Shown here: positions 6,415 through 14,960 of the stretch, one piece after another
Position numbering within the stretch: the stretch's first letter is position 1
Layout of the letters: the number at the start of each line of letters is the position of its first letter
Source of the DNA: UBA8752 sp042095055
GTDB lineage: Bacteria > Bacteroidota > Bacteroidia > Flavobacteriales_D > Sanyastnellaceae
Direction: 5' to 3'
Length of the DNA stretch: 23,898 nt
Assembly (NCBI GenBank): GCA_042095055.1
Contig: JBELBZ010000031.1
Location: forward strand, 1-23,898
The notes under the pieces: model-generated
Told to the model about the DNA's origin: nothing
Databases searched by the model: none
Seen by the model: the letters and a program-made list of their open reading frames with translations, nothing else
Position numbers and translations under genes: made by a program

Positions 6415-7938
6415 ATGATGTTGGAAACGCTCAAGGAGAAACTGGAATCGACCGAAGGCAAGAAGCTGTATGGCTATCAGGCCCACGCCATTGATGAGAT
6501 CATGGGGCGCATGCGCCAGTTCCCTGACCAGTACAATTTGCTGTATCAGCTGCCTACTGGTGGAGGCAAGACGGTCATCTTTAGTGAGTTGGCCAAGCGT
6601 TTTATCATCGAGACCGGCAAGAAGGTATTGATCCTTACCCACAGAATCGAACTGCTGGGCCAAACCAGTCGGATGCTCACCGACATTGGTGTCGACAATA
6701 AAATCATTGACTCCAAAGTCAAAGTGCTCGAGGAAGACAAGCAGCACTGGTGCTTTGTCGCGATGGTGGAAACCCTCAACAACCGACTCAATGACGAGCA
6801 CATTGTGTTTGACCAATTGGGGCTGGTGGTCATCGACGAGGCCCACTACAACAGTTTCCGTAAGCTGTTCAAGCACTTTGAGAACCAAGTGTTGCTGGGT
6901 GTGACGGCCACGCCCCTCTCCAGCAACATCAAGCTTCCCCTCAAGGACAACTACCAAGAACTGATTGTAGGCGAATCCATCTCCAAGTTGGTCGATGATG
7001 GATTTTTGGCCCGGGCCAAAACCTACAGCTACGACGTCAACCTCAAATCCCTGAAAGTGGGCATCAATGGGGACTACACCGTTTCCAGTTCTGAGCGGCT
7101 GTACGGCAACTACTTCATGCAGGAGAAGTTGCTCTACGCTTATGAGGAGAAGGCCAAAGGAACCAAGACGCTCATCTTCAACAACGGCATTCACACCTCC
7201 CTGCAGGTGGCCCAGCTGTTCGAAGAGGAAGGCTATGAAATCCGCCACCTCGACAATACGCACAGCGAAAAGGAAAGGCAGGACATATTGACCTGGTTCC
7301 ACGAGAAACCCGATGCCATTTTGACTTCGGTGAGCATTCTGACCACAGGGTTTGACGCCCCTTCTGTGGAGACCATCATCCTCAACCGGGCCACCAAGTC
7401 TTTGACCCTCTACCACCAGATGATTGGCCGGGGCTCGAGAACTTTCAAAAACAAAAAGGAATTCACCGTCATCGACTTGGGCAACAACGCCCGGCGTTTC
7501 GGTCTGTGGGATGCGCACGTGAACTGGCCCGACATCTTCCGTTCCCCCAACGCCTATCTCGAAGGCCTGTATACGGACGATGAGATCGAAGAGACTTTCG
7601 TCTATGAAATGCCGAAGAACCTGCAGGTTCTGTTTCAACTCGACGACCACCCTCCTTTCAACATGAAGGATGCGTACATCGAGGCGACGCGCAAGGGCAA
7701 GCGGCCAAAAGCAGCCATTGAGGCGAGCTTGGACCACCACGTCAAAATTCTGGTGGCTGTCTCAGAGGATGAATTCCATGCCATAGAGCTTTCGGAACAC
7801 CTTGAGGGGGACATCGAGCAGCGCATCCGGGACTACACCAAGTGCATCTCAAAGACCACGGACAATTACCGCCAATGGCTCATGGATGAGTACCAGCGGA
7901 AAATGAAGCAGCTGATTCGCCTCGCTTTCGAGGATTGA
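6415..7938 (+). CDS. SF2 DEAD/DEAH-box helicase, RadD/YejH-like
   Basis: From the preferred start the protein is 507 residues. It is a superfamily 2 nucleic-acid translocase: Q-like KLYGYQAHAI, Walker A PTGGGKT at 47-53, DEAH at 141-144, motif III GVTATP at 162-167, and motif VI QMIGRGSR at 335-342 in the second RecA domain. A charged C-terminal tail of about 130 residues follows. The closest match I can name is the RadD/YejH type, linked to DNA repair and recombination, which fits its position divergent from ung. The start at 6415 (or the adjacent ATG at 6418) is preferred over 6373. The extra 14 residues lack conserved character and the -7 box at 6396 lies within them. Codons for Lys and Glu are commoner than in neighbours. 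Confidence 0.88.
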   Translation: MMLETLKEKLESTEGKKLYGYQAHAIDEIMGRMRQFPDQYNLLYQLPTGGGKTVIFSELAKRFIIETGKKVLILTHRIELLGQTSRMLTDIGVDNKIIDSKVKVLEEDKQHWCFVAMVETLNNRLNDEHIVFDQLGLVVIDEAHYNSFRKLFKHFENQVLLGVTATPLSSNIKLPLKDNYQELIVGESISKLVDDGFLARAKTYSYDVNLKSLKVGINGDYTVSSSERLYGNYFMQEKLLYAYEEKAKGTKTLIFNNGIHTSLQVAQLFEEEGYEIRHLDNTHSEKERQDILTWFHEKPDAILTSVSILTTGFDAPSVETIILNRATKSLTLYHQMIGRGSRTFKNKKEFTVIDLGNNARRFGLWDAHVNWPDIFRSPNAYLEGLYTDDEIEETFVYEMPKNLQVLFQLDDHPPFNMKDAYIEATRKGKRPKAAIEASLDHHVKILVAVSEDEFHAIELSEHLEGDIEQRIRDYTKCISKTTDNYRQWLMDEYQRKMKQLIRLAFED

Positions 7939-7962
7939 TTCGAATACAAAGCCTTCCCCTAC

Positions 7963-7980
7963 GGTCACAAAATTGTGGCC
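7963..7980 (+). terminator. Hairpin after the helicase gene
   Basis: GGTCAC and GTGGCC pair (one G-U) around a 6-base AAAATT loop, 24 bases past the stop. No T tract follows, so terminator function is uncertain. Confidence 0.25.
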
Positions 7981-8040
7981 CCAAAATCCCCCTGATTCCC
8001 GCTTTTGTTGTTCCATGGGCATGGACATCAAGCTTGCGTT

Positions 8041-9072
8041 GTGACTCCTTTTCCTCAGACCTTATTCGAAGTCGGCGCTGCTGGAGCGGCCGCCGGCGTG
8101 CTGGCTTTTGAGGGGGCTGCCTTGTACCGGTTGGACCGCTCCGCGCGGCGCAAATGGTGGCGCATGGGACTGTCAAGGGCCTGGCATCAAACCGCCTTCA
8201 TAGCAGGTCCACTGTTGTTTCTCTTGGCCATGTTTTGGGGGATTTCGACCCACGCACCCCGCTTCATCACCTTGACGCTGTTGTTGGGCTGCACCACCGC
8301 GTGGATGCTCGACCGCAGCATTCAAGGGTTTATCGTGAATGAAGCCCACAAAAGGTCCGTGGAAATGGAACATTGGAAGGTGCGCAAACCGGTCGAACAA
8401 AGGCTGGCCCACCAAGCGGCACTGCGCAGCAAAGAACTGGACCGCGTGCAGGCCATGTCATTGCGAAGGCTCATGGATCCGCATTTCATTTTCAATGCGC
8501 TCAATGGCATCATGCACGACATGATGGTCCTCGACTGGGACCGTGCCCTCCGGCACCTCAAAGCCTTTAACCGTCTGGCCAAACACCAAATCCAAGCCGG
8601 TCACGATGGCTGGCGTTCCATGCCCGATGAATGGACCACATTACAGGACTACATTGAACTCGAGGTACGCAGGCTCGACCGCCCCATCGAATGGGAGTTG
8701 ACCCCGTTGACAGAAGACCTTCAAGGGCAGCACATTCCCGCATTGTTGGTTCAGCCGCTTGTGGAAAATGCCCTGTGGCATGGATTGGGAGGGACCTCTG
8801 TGTCAGGGCCAGGGAAGCTCTCTCTGCGGGCAGTAAAAACCGGGCAAGAGCATGTGACCATTCAAGTGTGCAATTCACCCAATGCCGCGCATGCCATGGA
8901 GACTGAGCCTGTGCGGCCCGATGATCAAATTCCCCGTCGCCGCCATGCATCGGACCTTATTCGACAGCGCCTCAACCTGTTGGACCGCTCAGGAAAAAGC
9001 GGCCTCAACATGGTCACCGCCCCTGACCATACGGAGGTCAGCTTGATTGTGCCGTGCACCACAAAACGGTGA
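8041..9072 (+). CDS. LytS-family sensor histidine kinase lacking a clear G box
   Basis: From the GTG at 8041 the protein is 343 residues. Membrane segments lie at about 50-69 and 76-90, possibly with a weaker first one near 12-28. The His_kinase (PF06580) region is clear: the phospho-acceptor motif DPHFIFNALN at 146-155 with His148, and the N box IPALLVQPLVENALWHG at 232-248 with Asn243. The segment where GxGL-type nucleotide-lid motifs are expected reads RRRHASDLIRQRLNLLD at 299-315, with no glycines. Kinase activity is therefore doubtful. No LytTR response regulator is adjacent. The first in-frame possibility (TTG at 8005) is unlikely; GTG 8041 has a CAAGCTTG box with a four-base gap. Confidence 0.75.
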   Translation: MTPFPQTLFEVGAAGAAAGVLAFEGAALYRLDRSARRKWWRMGLSRAWHQTAFIAGPLLFLLAMFWGISTHAPRFITLTLLLGCTTAWMLDRSIQGFIVNEAHKRSVEMEHWKVRKPVEQRLAHQAALRSKELDRVQAMSLRRLMDPHFIFNALNGIMHDMMVLDWDRALRHLKAFNRLAKHQIQAGHDGWRSMPDEWTTLQDYIELEVRRLDRPIEWELTPLTEDLQGQHIPALLVQPLVENALWHGLGGTSVSGPGKLSLRAVKTGQEHVTIQVCNSPNAAHAMETEPVRPDDQIPRRRHASDLIRQRLNLLDRSGKSGLNMVTAPDHTEVSLIVPCTTKR

Positions 9073-9093
9073 ATTACTTGTGGCCTTTCACCC

Positions 9094-9123
9094 TTTGTTT
9101 TTGAGATCAACCCGTTACTTTTA
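9094..9123 (+). promoter_or_regulatory. Promoter of the SRPBCC gene (TTTG-N18-TACTTTTA)
   Basis: TTTG at 9094-9097 and TACTTTTA at 9116-9123 are separated by 18 bases, the same spacing as at the first gene. The ATG at 9142 is 18 bases beyond. Confidence 0.55.
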
Positions 9124-9125
9124 GC

Positions 9126-9138
9126 GCAACATCGTTGC
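9126..9138 (+). promoter_or_regulatory. Small hairpin or palindrome before the SRPBCC start
   Basis: GCAAC-ATC-GTTGC forms a 5-bp palindrome ending three bases before the ATG at 9142. It may fold at the very 5' end of the mRNA or be a protein-binding site. It is too short to be certain. Confidence 0.2.
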
Positions 9139-9141
9139 ACC

Positions 9142-9558
9142 ATGAAACTCCAAACGGAGAACATTTATCAGGTCATTGAATTGGCTGCTGCCCCTGCCAA
9201 AGTCTTCGAGGCTTTGCTTGATCAGGACGCACACGTTGCATTCACTGGAAAAGAGGCCTTTATCCAACCTCATGAAGGAGGCTCGTTTTCCCTGTGCAAT
9301 CAAAACCACACGGGTTACTTCACGCACCTCGTCCAAAACAAGCGGGTTGTTTGCGCTTGGACACACAAGAAATTCCCTGCGGGACATTTCACGACGGTGG
9401 ACCTCAGGTTGAGCAAGAACGCCACAGGTGGCACCACGTTGATTTTGAACCACCTCAGCGTACCCGCTGTGGACGCAGGTTGGATGACAGAATCTTGGAA
9501 CCGCAACTATTGGGCTCTGCTTGCTGAGCACTTTAGCGAGGAGGCTGTACCTGCCTGA
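9142..9558 (+). CDS. SRPBCC (AHSA1/START-like) domain protein
   Basis: The 138-residue cytoplasmic protein has the Bet v1-like SRPBCC fold as seen in AHSA1-type proteins. IYQVIELAAAPAKVFEALLD opens the domain, a sheet with HEGGSFSL follows, then GYFTHLVQNKRVVCAW and a C-terminal helix ending WALLAEHF. Such proteins bind hydrophobic ligands or act as cochaperone-like factors, but the fold does not reveal the ligand. It is convergent with tsaD, with two bases between the stops, and 69 bases downstream of the sensor kinase gene with its own promoter. Confidence 0.85.
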   Translation: MKLQTENIYQVIELAAAPAKVFEALLDQDAHVAFTGKEAFIQPHEGGSFSLCNQNHTGYFTHLVQNKRVVCAWTHKKFPAGHFTTVDLRLSKNATGGTTLILNHLSVPAVDAGWMTESWNRNYWALLAEHFSEEAVPA

Positions 9559-9560
9559 CC

Positions 9561-10577
9561 CTAAGTCATCTGCCACCTCGCGAGAGGCGCCTCATTGAGG
9601 CGGCCTTCCAACGATTTCTCCGCAGCAAATTGGCCTGACAAAGCGATCATGGCCCCGTTGTCTGTGCAATAGCGGAACGGAGGGATGTGCACGTCCCATT
9701 GGTGCTTCTGCCCCAGTTCTTGGACGGCTTTTCGCAGACCGGAATTGGCACTTACCCCTCCTTGGATGGCGATGGCCTTCATGCCCCTTTCCAGAGCAGC
9801 CGACTCCAACTTCCCAATCAAGATGGCCACAATCGTGGATTGAACTGAGGCGCAGACATCTTGAATCAGCGCATCGGACACCTCAACTCCACCGGATAGG
9901 GTTTTCTCCAAAACACGCAGCACAGAGGTCTTGACTCCACTGAAGCTGAAATGGTGCCCGTCCATCTTGGGCGCGGTGAAACGAAACGCTTCAGGATCAC
10001 CCAATGCGGCCAAGCGGTCTACTTCAGGTCCTCCCGGATAAGGCAGCCCGAGCATCTTGGCCACCTTGTCAAAGGCCTCGCCTGCAGCATCGTCCATGGT
10101 GGTGCCAATCACCTCCATTTCTGTCGGCGACCGCACTTCTAAAAGCTGGGTGTGGCCCCCGGATACGGTCAAGGCCATCATCGGCTGTCGGGGAGTGAGC
10201 GCAGCATCGGCCATCCAATGGGCCACCACGTGGGCCCTCATGTGGTGCACAGGATACATCGGGACTCCCAGTGACCACGCCAAACTCCGGGCAAAAGCGC
10301 TGCCCACCAAAAGCGAACCCTGCAAGCCAGGGCCTCGGGTGTAGGCCACGCCGTCGACTTGATCCAAGCGACAGCCCGCTTCCTTCAACGCCCCCTCGAG
10401 CACAGGTACGATGTGCGCCTGGTGTGCGCGGGAAGCGAATTCCGGCACCACGCCACCGTATTTCGAATGGATGTGTTGAACTGCAGCAAATTGACCGAGC
10501 AGCTCGCGCCCCTTGAGCACAGCGATGCTGGTGTCATCACATGAACTTTCAATGCCCAACATGATCCGATGGGTCAT
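9561..10577 (-). CDS. tsaD: tRNA N6-adenosine threonylcarbamoyltransferase TsaD
   Basis: The 338-residue enzyme (Kae1/Gcp family) transfers the threonylcarbamoyl group to A37 of ANN-decoding tRNAs together with TsaB and TsaE. Motifs are LGIESSCDDTS at 7-17, YGGVVPEFASRAH at 40-52, the metal-binding HHMRAH at 111-116, SGGHTQ at 139-144, and the C-terminal CTDNGAMIA with the third metal ligand Asp. The ATG at 10577 gives MTHRIMLGIESS, as expected for the family. In-frame ATGs at 10625 or 10628 would add a 16-17-residue leader. The open frame to 10913 is an extension into tamB and is not coding. It is divergent from tamB, a neighbourhood common in Bacteroidota. Confidence 0.97.
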   Translation of the reverse strand: MTHRIMLGIESSCDDTSIAVLKGRELLGQFAAVQHIHSKYGGVVPEFASRAHQAHIVPVLEGALKEAGCRLDQVDGVAYTRGPGLQGSLLVGSAFARSLAWSLGVPMYPVHHMRAHVVAHWMADAALTPRQPMMALTVSGGHTQLLEVRSPTEMEVIGTTMDDAAGEAFDKVAKMLGLPYPGGPEVDRLAALGDPEAFRFTAPKMDGHHFSFSGVKTSVLRVLEKTLSGGVEVSDALIQDVCASVQSTIVAILIGKLESAALERGMKAIAIQGGVSANSGLRKAVQELGQKHQWDVHIPPFRYCTDNGAMIALSGQFAAEKSLEGRLNEAPLARWQMT

Positions 10578-10646
10578 GGAGACCAAGCCGTCGTTTGCTG
10601 CGTTTTGTTTTTGCCCGGAAGCCATCATGGCATCATTTCTGTATGG

Positions 10647-10657
10647 GCGAAGTTCGC
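10647..10657. promoter_or_regulatory. Palindrome between tsaD and tamB
   Basis: GCGAAGTTCGC is a perfect 5+1+5 palindrome in the middle of the divergent spacer, nine bases from the tamB ATG. Both strands read GAA(G/C)TTCG, one mismatch from the TAnnTTCG variant box used elsewhere in the window. It may be a shared two-way promoter core or an operator. Confidence 0.3.
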
Positions 10658-10665
10658 ATAGAGAA

Positions 10666-13600
10666 ATGAAGGTCCCATCACCTCCGTCCGAAAGTTCAAA
10701 GCGGCGTACCGGAAAGGCACGCCGCATGGGGCTATTGGGGCTATTGACGGCAGGTGTGGGTGCTGTCTTGATCCTGACACTTCTGCTCTTCACCCCCTCT
10801 GGACAGCGCTGGATGGCGCACAAGGCATTGGGCGTTGCTGCTGCAGCATGGGGTGACGCAAACAGCCAGGTCGAGGTGGAGTTGACGGCAATACACCTCG
10901 CATGGTCTCCCATGGGCTTGTCGCTCGATGGCCTAAAAATTCAACAGCGAGAGGAAAGCGGTGGCCACACCCCCTTGGTCTCGCTGTCTGAACTCGTGTT
11001 GCTTCCTGCGGACCTTTCGGGCCAACACTGGATGACCGTTTCGGCAGAAGGCCTGGACATTTCTGCTGCGGGCAGCCTCTGGCTTACGCAAGGTGCGGCC
11101 TCGTCGGACACCACAGCGCGGTCCACTTCCCCCTCCTTTTCCATTGCCGACATCAACCTGCGCCATCTGCGCATCGCGCTGCCCGACACCTTGGCTTCCT
11201 CCCGCTGGTCCCACGAAGTCCTGGTGGAGCAAGCCACCATGACAGGCTTTGACTGGCAAGGCCCGTGGCCCGAATGGGCAAGCACTTCCGGTCAGGTGCA
11301 GCTCGTGAGCCGGGATGAGGTTTCGGGAGCAGAAGACACAACCTTGATGGCATGGGAAGACGCCGCGACCCCTTTCGCGTTGAACGTGCATACCCACCCC
11401 GCATTCTGGCTGGATTCAACGCCGGCTTCCAGCGATGCGATCGCGGCATGTCCCGACACCTGGACCGCCACATTGGACAAAGCCGATTCTACGGTACGGC
11501 TGCAGGGGTTCGCCGATTGGGGCACACTGGAGATGCGCGCAGGTTTGTGCCAACAAGGCCTTCGTCTGGATACAGCCCGACTTCAGTACAACCGCCACCC
11601 CATGCTGTGGCCCGAGGAAGTGCCCGCCTCCGGAGAACTGTTGCTTAGAGGCCCCCTCATCATGCCATTGGATGCTGAAAGTCCGCCCCAAACCGTGGAT
11701 TGGACCCGTCTCTTGGGGCGCGCATCCTTGACGTACAGCCACCAGACCATGCAGGGCAACCCCTGTCAGGCCAACGTGATATGGGACTTGGAATCCGGGC
11801 GGATTTCCAGTGATGGCGATTGGTACAGTGCTGAGCAACCGCGGTCCAGTTCGGCCATGTTTGTCTGGACCGCCCAGGGGCAATACGCTCCCTTGTCCGC
11901 CATCGATTTTGACTCACTCAATCAACCGGCCCAGCTTGGAGGGACCTGGAATGCCCACCGGCCAGGAGATCAAACAGGCGCTTTGACCGCGGATGGCACA
12001 TTGGAACTCTCCGCGGTTCCTGATCCTCAAAATGGCGTGGAGGTTCACTGGGACTTGCGTGCACGGACAGCCCCCCTCCTCCTCACCGAAGGGCTGGAAC
12101 TCTATGGCGCATGGGGCGCTTCGGGGGAGGTCAAAGTCAACGCTCAAGGCGGTCTCGATTCTTGGTGGGGCCATGTAGACTTGGATGGGGCTCGGTTTAT
12201 TCCCCTGCCTGGATTTGATGGGCGAAAACGTCAAGGTGCACCGCTCTCCATGCAGCGGTTTCACGCACGCGGACGCGGCGACAAGCACCACTTCGCAGTG
12301 GACTTGGAGGGGGACTTCATCGAGGGGCACATCGACGGCCCGCAGGACTTGGATGGATGGAAAACCCCTTTGCTGGATGTACTGGTATCTGGTGAAATCA
12401 TCACCAAAACCACAGCTTCACGCTGGGGAGCGGGCGCGAACAAGGGTGGACCTGTCCCTTCTGACTGGACGGCAAACTTGACCGTTTGGAGGGACGATTT
12501 GCTCGAACGCTACAGCCATGGCCAATGGTCCATTGGCAAGGGCTCCCACGTGGAAATCCAACACCGCAATGGTGAGGTCGGATTCATGCTGGACTTGCGG
12601 CCCTTGCACTTGGGTGACCTCCGGGCCCACAACCTCATCTTGGAAGGCAGTGGTGGTCAGGGGCCCATGGCATGGAAGCTTTGGGCGGACAGCCTGCGCC
12701 ATGTCCAATGGGGGATGCTCAGAGACGTGGCCCTCTCCGCAGACGTGGAACTCAGCTCGGGCTCAGAATTTCGCGCGTCTTGGGACGGCACCATCCCCGC
12801 CGACTTGGCGTGTGTCCACCACCTGAAGAACGGAAACACCCACGTGGTTGTACCCGAACAATTGGACCTGAGTTTTGCGGGAGCGACATGGCAACTGGAC
12901 CCGCTGTCACTGCCGCGTTTGGAATGGCAAGACGCCGATTGGACCTCCCTTGTGGTGGATGACTTCAGCTTGAGTGGCAGCGAGGGGTTGTTGTCCATTC
13001 AAACCTTGGAAGGAGCGTCCTCCAATCAAGTCGGGGTACAACTGGACCGGCTGCCATTGGCCCCTTGGCTCTCCATGCTGGGGCCACCTCTTGGAACCGA
13101 GCTGCCCAGTGGTACCGGGCTGCTTCATGCCGCTTTCGATGTGGTCTTGTCTCCCTTGACGGTCACAGGAGCGGCGCAGTGGGAGGATGCCCAGCTCGAA
13201 GGGTTTGATTTGGGCGACCTGTGCTTGGGGGGGTCTTGGGGCAAGGAACCCCGGTTGAAATTCCAACAGTTCCGGGGTGAATCCGAAGTTTTGCGCGCTG
13301 AAATGGCCTCTTCCCAAGCTGTGGAAGTCGAGCTATTGGACTGGCCGCTGGAGCAACTGCAACCCTTATTTGTAGATGCTGGGGTAGCACTGTCGGGCAC
13401 GGCCACGGGAGGCTTGACCCTGGGCATACCTGTTGACGGGGCCGTCTCCTCTGCCCGAGGCAACATGTCCATTGACGCCCAAGAAGTGTCCATCGCTGCC
13501 ACCGGAATGTCCTACAGCCTCGAGGGAGACCTCGGTTTTAGCGCAGGATTGATCGGCATGGACAGGGGCATCATCACCGACCCCAATGGTCAAACGTCGC

Positions 13601-14925
13601 TGCTCAACATTTCTGTGCTGCATTCCAATTTTACCGATTGGAATTACGACTTAGGGCTCGAATTGCCGGAGGATTTCCAAGTGATGGATTTGGCACCGGA
13701 CCGCAGCAAGTTGTTTTATGGCAAGGTGCTGGCCACCGGTGACGCCAACGTATCTGGAACGTCCGAAAGCCTGTCCATTGATGTGGATGCCCGCAGCGCG
13801 GGGGGCACGCAATTCACCATGCCGCTCGACGCCATGGAGGGGCCTGGCATTCCCAGCGGAATTCGGTTTACCGGGGGCCATACAGTAGAAACAACCTCAG
13901 CCCCTGCTCCGCGGCCGTTTGACCTTTCCATGAACCTGGAAATCGAAGTCACCCCCGATGCAGCGCTTTCTTTGGTGCTGGATCAACAAGCCGGGGAGCG
14001 CGTGGATGGCCGCGCCCAAGGGGCCCTGTCCTTTGTGAGCAACCGCAGTCAATCGCTGTCTATGGAAGGCGGCCTGGAGATCGTAGAAGGCCAGTACAGG
14101 TTTAGTCTGCGCGACCTCTTTTCCAAGACCATCAATGTCGCTCCAGGTGGGAGAATCGACTGGGATGGAAACCCCTACGAAGCGCAGCTCGACCTGCTCG
14201 CCATCGCCCCTGTTCGAACCTCGCCCGCCCCGCTCGTACCCGGATTGATTACCGCCGACAGAAAGACCGATGTCGAGGTCGGCATGAGCATCGCTGGCGA
14301 GCTGGCCAGCCCGACGTTGGACTTCTCCATCAGCTTCCCCACATACGCCAAGGCCGACCCGGACCTGTTGGCCCAGGTGCAGCCAGCACTGTCCACGCCA
14401 GAGGAAACGCAGCGGCAGGCTTTTGCCCTCCTCGCCGCAGGTCAGTTCATACCCTCAAATGAAATCAACACCAACGCTTTGGGCCGGGCCACCGCTGCTG
14501 CTCAAGCCACCGACTTGGTGTCGACAGGTGTTTCGGAACTGTTGAGCAGCCTCTCTGAAGATGTGGACATCGGCCTTCGCTATTTGCCTTCGGCATCTGG
14601 AACTTTGATTGACCCCTCCGAAGCCAATACGGGGGACACTTTTGAAATGGACCTTGGCCTCAACCTGCTCAATGACCGACTGAAAATTTCTGGCACCCTG
14701 GGTGCGCGCAACCCCGAAGGAACCCAGATCGACCCCTCCGAACTCACCGGTGCGATAGACCTGCGCTATCAATTGACGGCCGATGGACGCTGGGAGCTCA
14801 TGGGATACAGCAAGCCCGAAAGCGCGCTTGAAGGCAACGGCAACAACCGCTATGGTCTTGGTGCTGTATACCAGGTGCGCTTCGACCATCTGCGGGACTT
14901 GTTGCGCAAAAGCGAAGAACCATAG
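10666..14925 (+). CDS. tamB: Translocation and assembly module protein TamB (DUF490)
   Basis: The 1419-residue inner-membrane-anchored protein should span the periplasm as a long beta-taco and support outer-membrane protein or lipid transport with a TamA/BamA-type partner. A basic N-terminus (KRRTGKARR) precedes one membrane helix at about 21-42. A very long beta-rich middle follows, then the C-terminal DUF490 domain, roughly the last 370 residues. That domain shows GQYRFSLRDLFSKTINVAPGG, SIAGELASPTLDFSISFP, and the closing LSEDVDIGLRYLP...GLGAVYQVRFDHL. Earlier in-frame starts (10513, 10627) overlap tsaD; 10666 best fits a signal-anchor N-terminus. Length and layout are typical for the phylum. 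Confidence 0.93.
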   Translation: MKVPSPPSESSKRRTGKARRMGLLGLLTAGVGAVLILTLLLFTPSGQRWMAHKALGVAAAAWGDANSQVEVELTAIHLAWSPMGLSLDGLKIQQREESGGHTPLVSLSELVLLPADLSGQHWMTVSAEGLDISAAGSLWLTQGAASSDTTARSTSPSFSIADINLRHLRIALPDTLASSRWSHEVLVEQATMTGFDWQGPWPEWASTSGQVQLVSRDEVSGAEDTTLMAWEDAATPFALNVHTHPAFWLDSTPASSDAIAACPDTWTATLDKADSTVRLQGFADWGTLEMRAGLCQQGLRLDTARLQYNRHPMLWPEEVPASGELLLRGPLIMPLDAESPPQTVDWTRLLGRASLTYSHQTMQGNPCQANVIWDLESGRISSDGDWYSAEQPRSSSAMFVWTAQGQYAPLSAIDFDSLNQPAQLGGTWNAHRPGDQTGALTADGTLELSAVPDPQNGVEVHWDLRARTAPLLLTEGLELYGAWGASGEVKVNAQGGLDSWWGHVDLDGARFIPLPGFDGRKRQGAPLSMQRFHARGRGDKHHFAVDLEGDFIEGHIDGPQDLDGWKTPLLDVLVSGEIITKTTASRWGAGANKGGPVPSDWTANLTVWRDDLLERYSHGQWSIGKGSHVEIQHRNGEVGFMLDLRPLHLGDLRAHNLILEGSGGQGPMAWKLWADSLRHVQWGMLRDVALSADVELSSGSEFRASWDGTIPADLACVHHLKNGNTHVVVPEQLDLSFAGATWQLDPLSLPRLEWQDADWTSLVVDDFSLSGSEGLLSIQTLEGASSNQVGVQLDRLPLAPWLSMLGPPLGTELPSGTGLLHAAFDVVLSPLTVTGAAQWEDAQLEGFDLGDLCLGGSWGKEPRLKFQQFRGESEVLRAEMASSQAVEVELLDWPLEQLQPLFVDAGVALSGTATGGLTLGIPVDGAVSSARGNMSIDAQEVSIAATGMSYSLEGDLGFSAGLIGMDRGIITDPNGQTSLLNISVLHSNFTDWNYDLGLELPEDFQVMDLAPDRSKLFYGKVLATGDANVSGTSESLSIDVDARSAGGTQFTMPLDAMEGPGIPSGIRFTGGHTVETTSAPAPRPFDLSMNLEIEVTPDAALSLVLDQQAGERVDGRAQGALSFVSNRSQSLSMEGGLEIVEGQYRFSLRDLFSKTINVAPGGRIDWDGNPYEAQLDLLAIAPVRTSPAPLVPGLITADRKTDVEVGMSIAGELASPTLDFSISFPTYAKADPDLLAQVQPALSTPEETQRQAFALLAAGQFIPSNEINTNALGRATAAAQATDLVSTGVSELLSSLSEDVDIGLRYLPSASGTLIDPSEANTGDTFEMDLGLNLLNDRLKISGTLGARNPEGTQIDPSELTGAIDLRYQLTADGRWELMGYSKPESALEGNGNNRYGLGAVYQVRFDHLRDLLRKSEEP

Positions 14926-14926
14926 C

Positions 14927-14941
14927 GCGTCCTCAGGACGC
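14927..14941 (+). terminator. Perfect hairpin directly after tamB
   Basis: GCGTCC-TCA-GGACGC is a perfect 6-bp stem with a 3-base loop, starting two bases after the tamB stop and just before the next promoter box. No T tract follows. Confidence 0.35.
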
Positions 14942-14948
14942 CGGGCAT

Positions 14949-14956
14949 TAATTTGC
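14949..14956 (+). promoter_or_regulatory. -7 box of the T9SS cargo gene
   Basis: TAATTTGC lies four bases before the ATG at 14961. It matches the TAnnTT pattern at the window's preferred spacing. Confidence 0.4.
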
Positions 14957-14960
14957 CGTC

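Noticed and set aside
6325..7740. 471-codon open frame on the minus strand opposite the helicase
   Set aside because: It is antisense to a helicase with all SF2 motifs, has no recognisable domain, and reflects codon bias of the plus-strand gene.
10513..10665. Upstream extension of the tamB frame
   Set aside because: It overlaps tsaD coding sequence; the extra residues lack signal-anchor character, which begins after the ATG at 10666.
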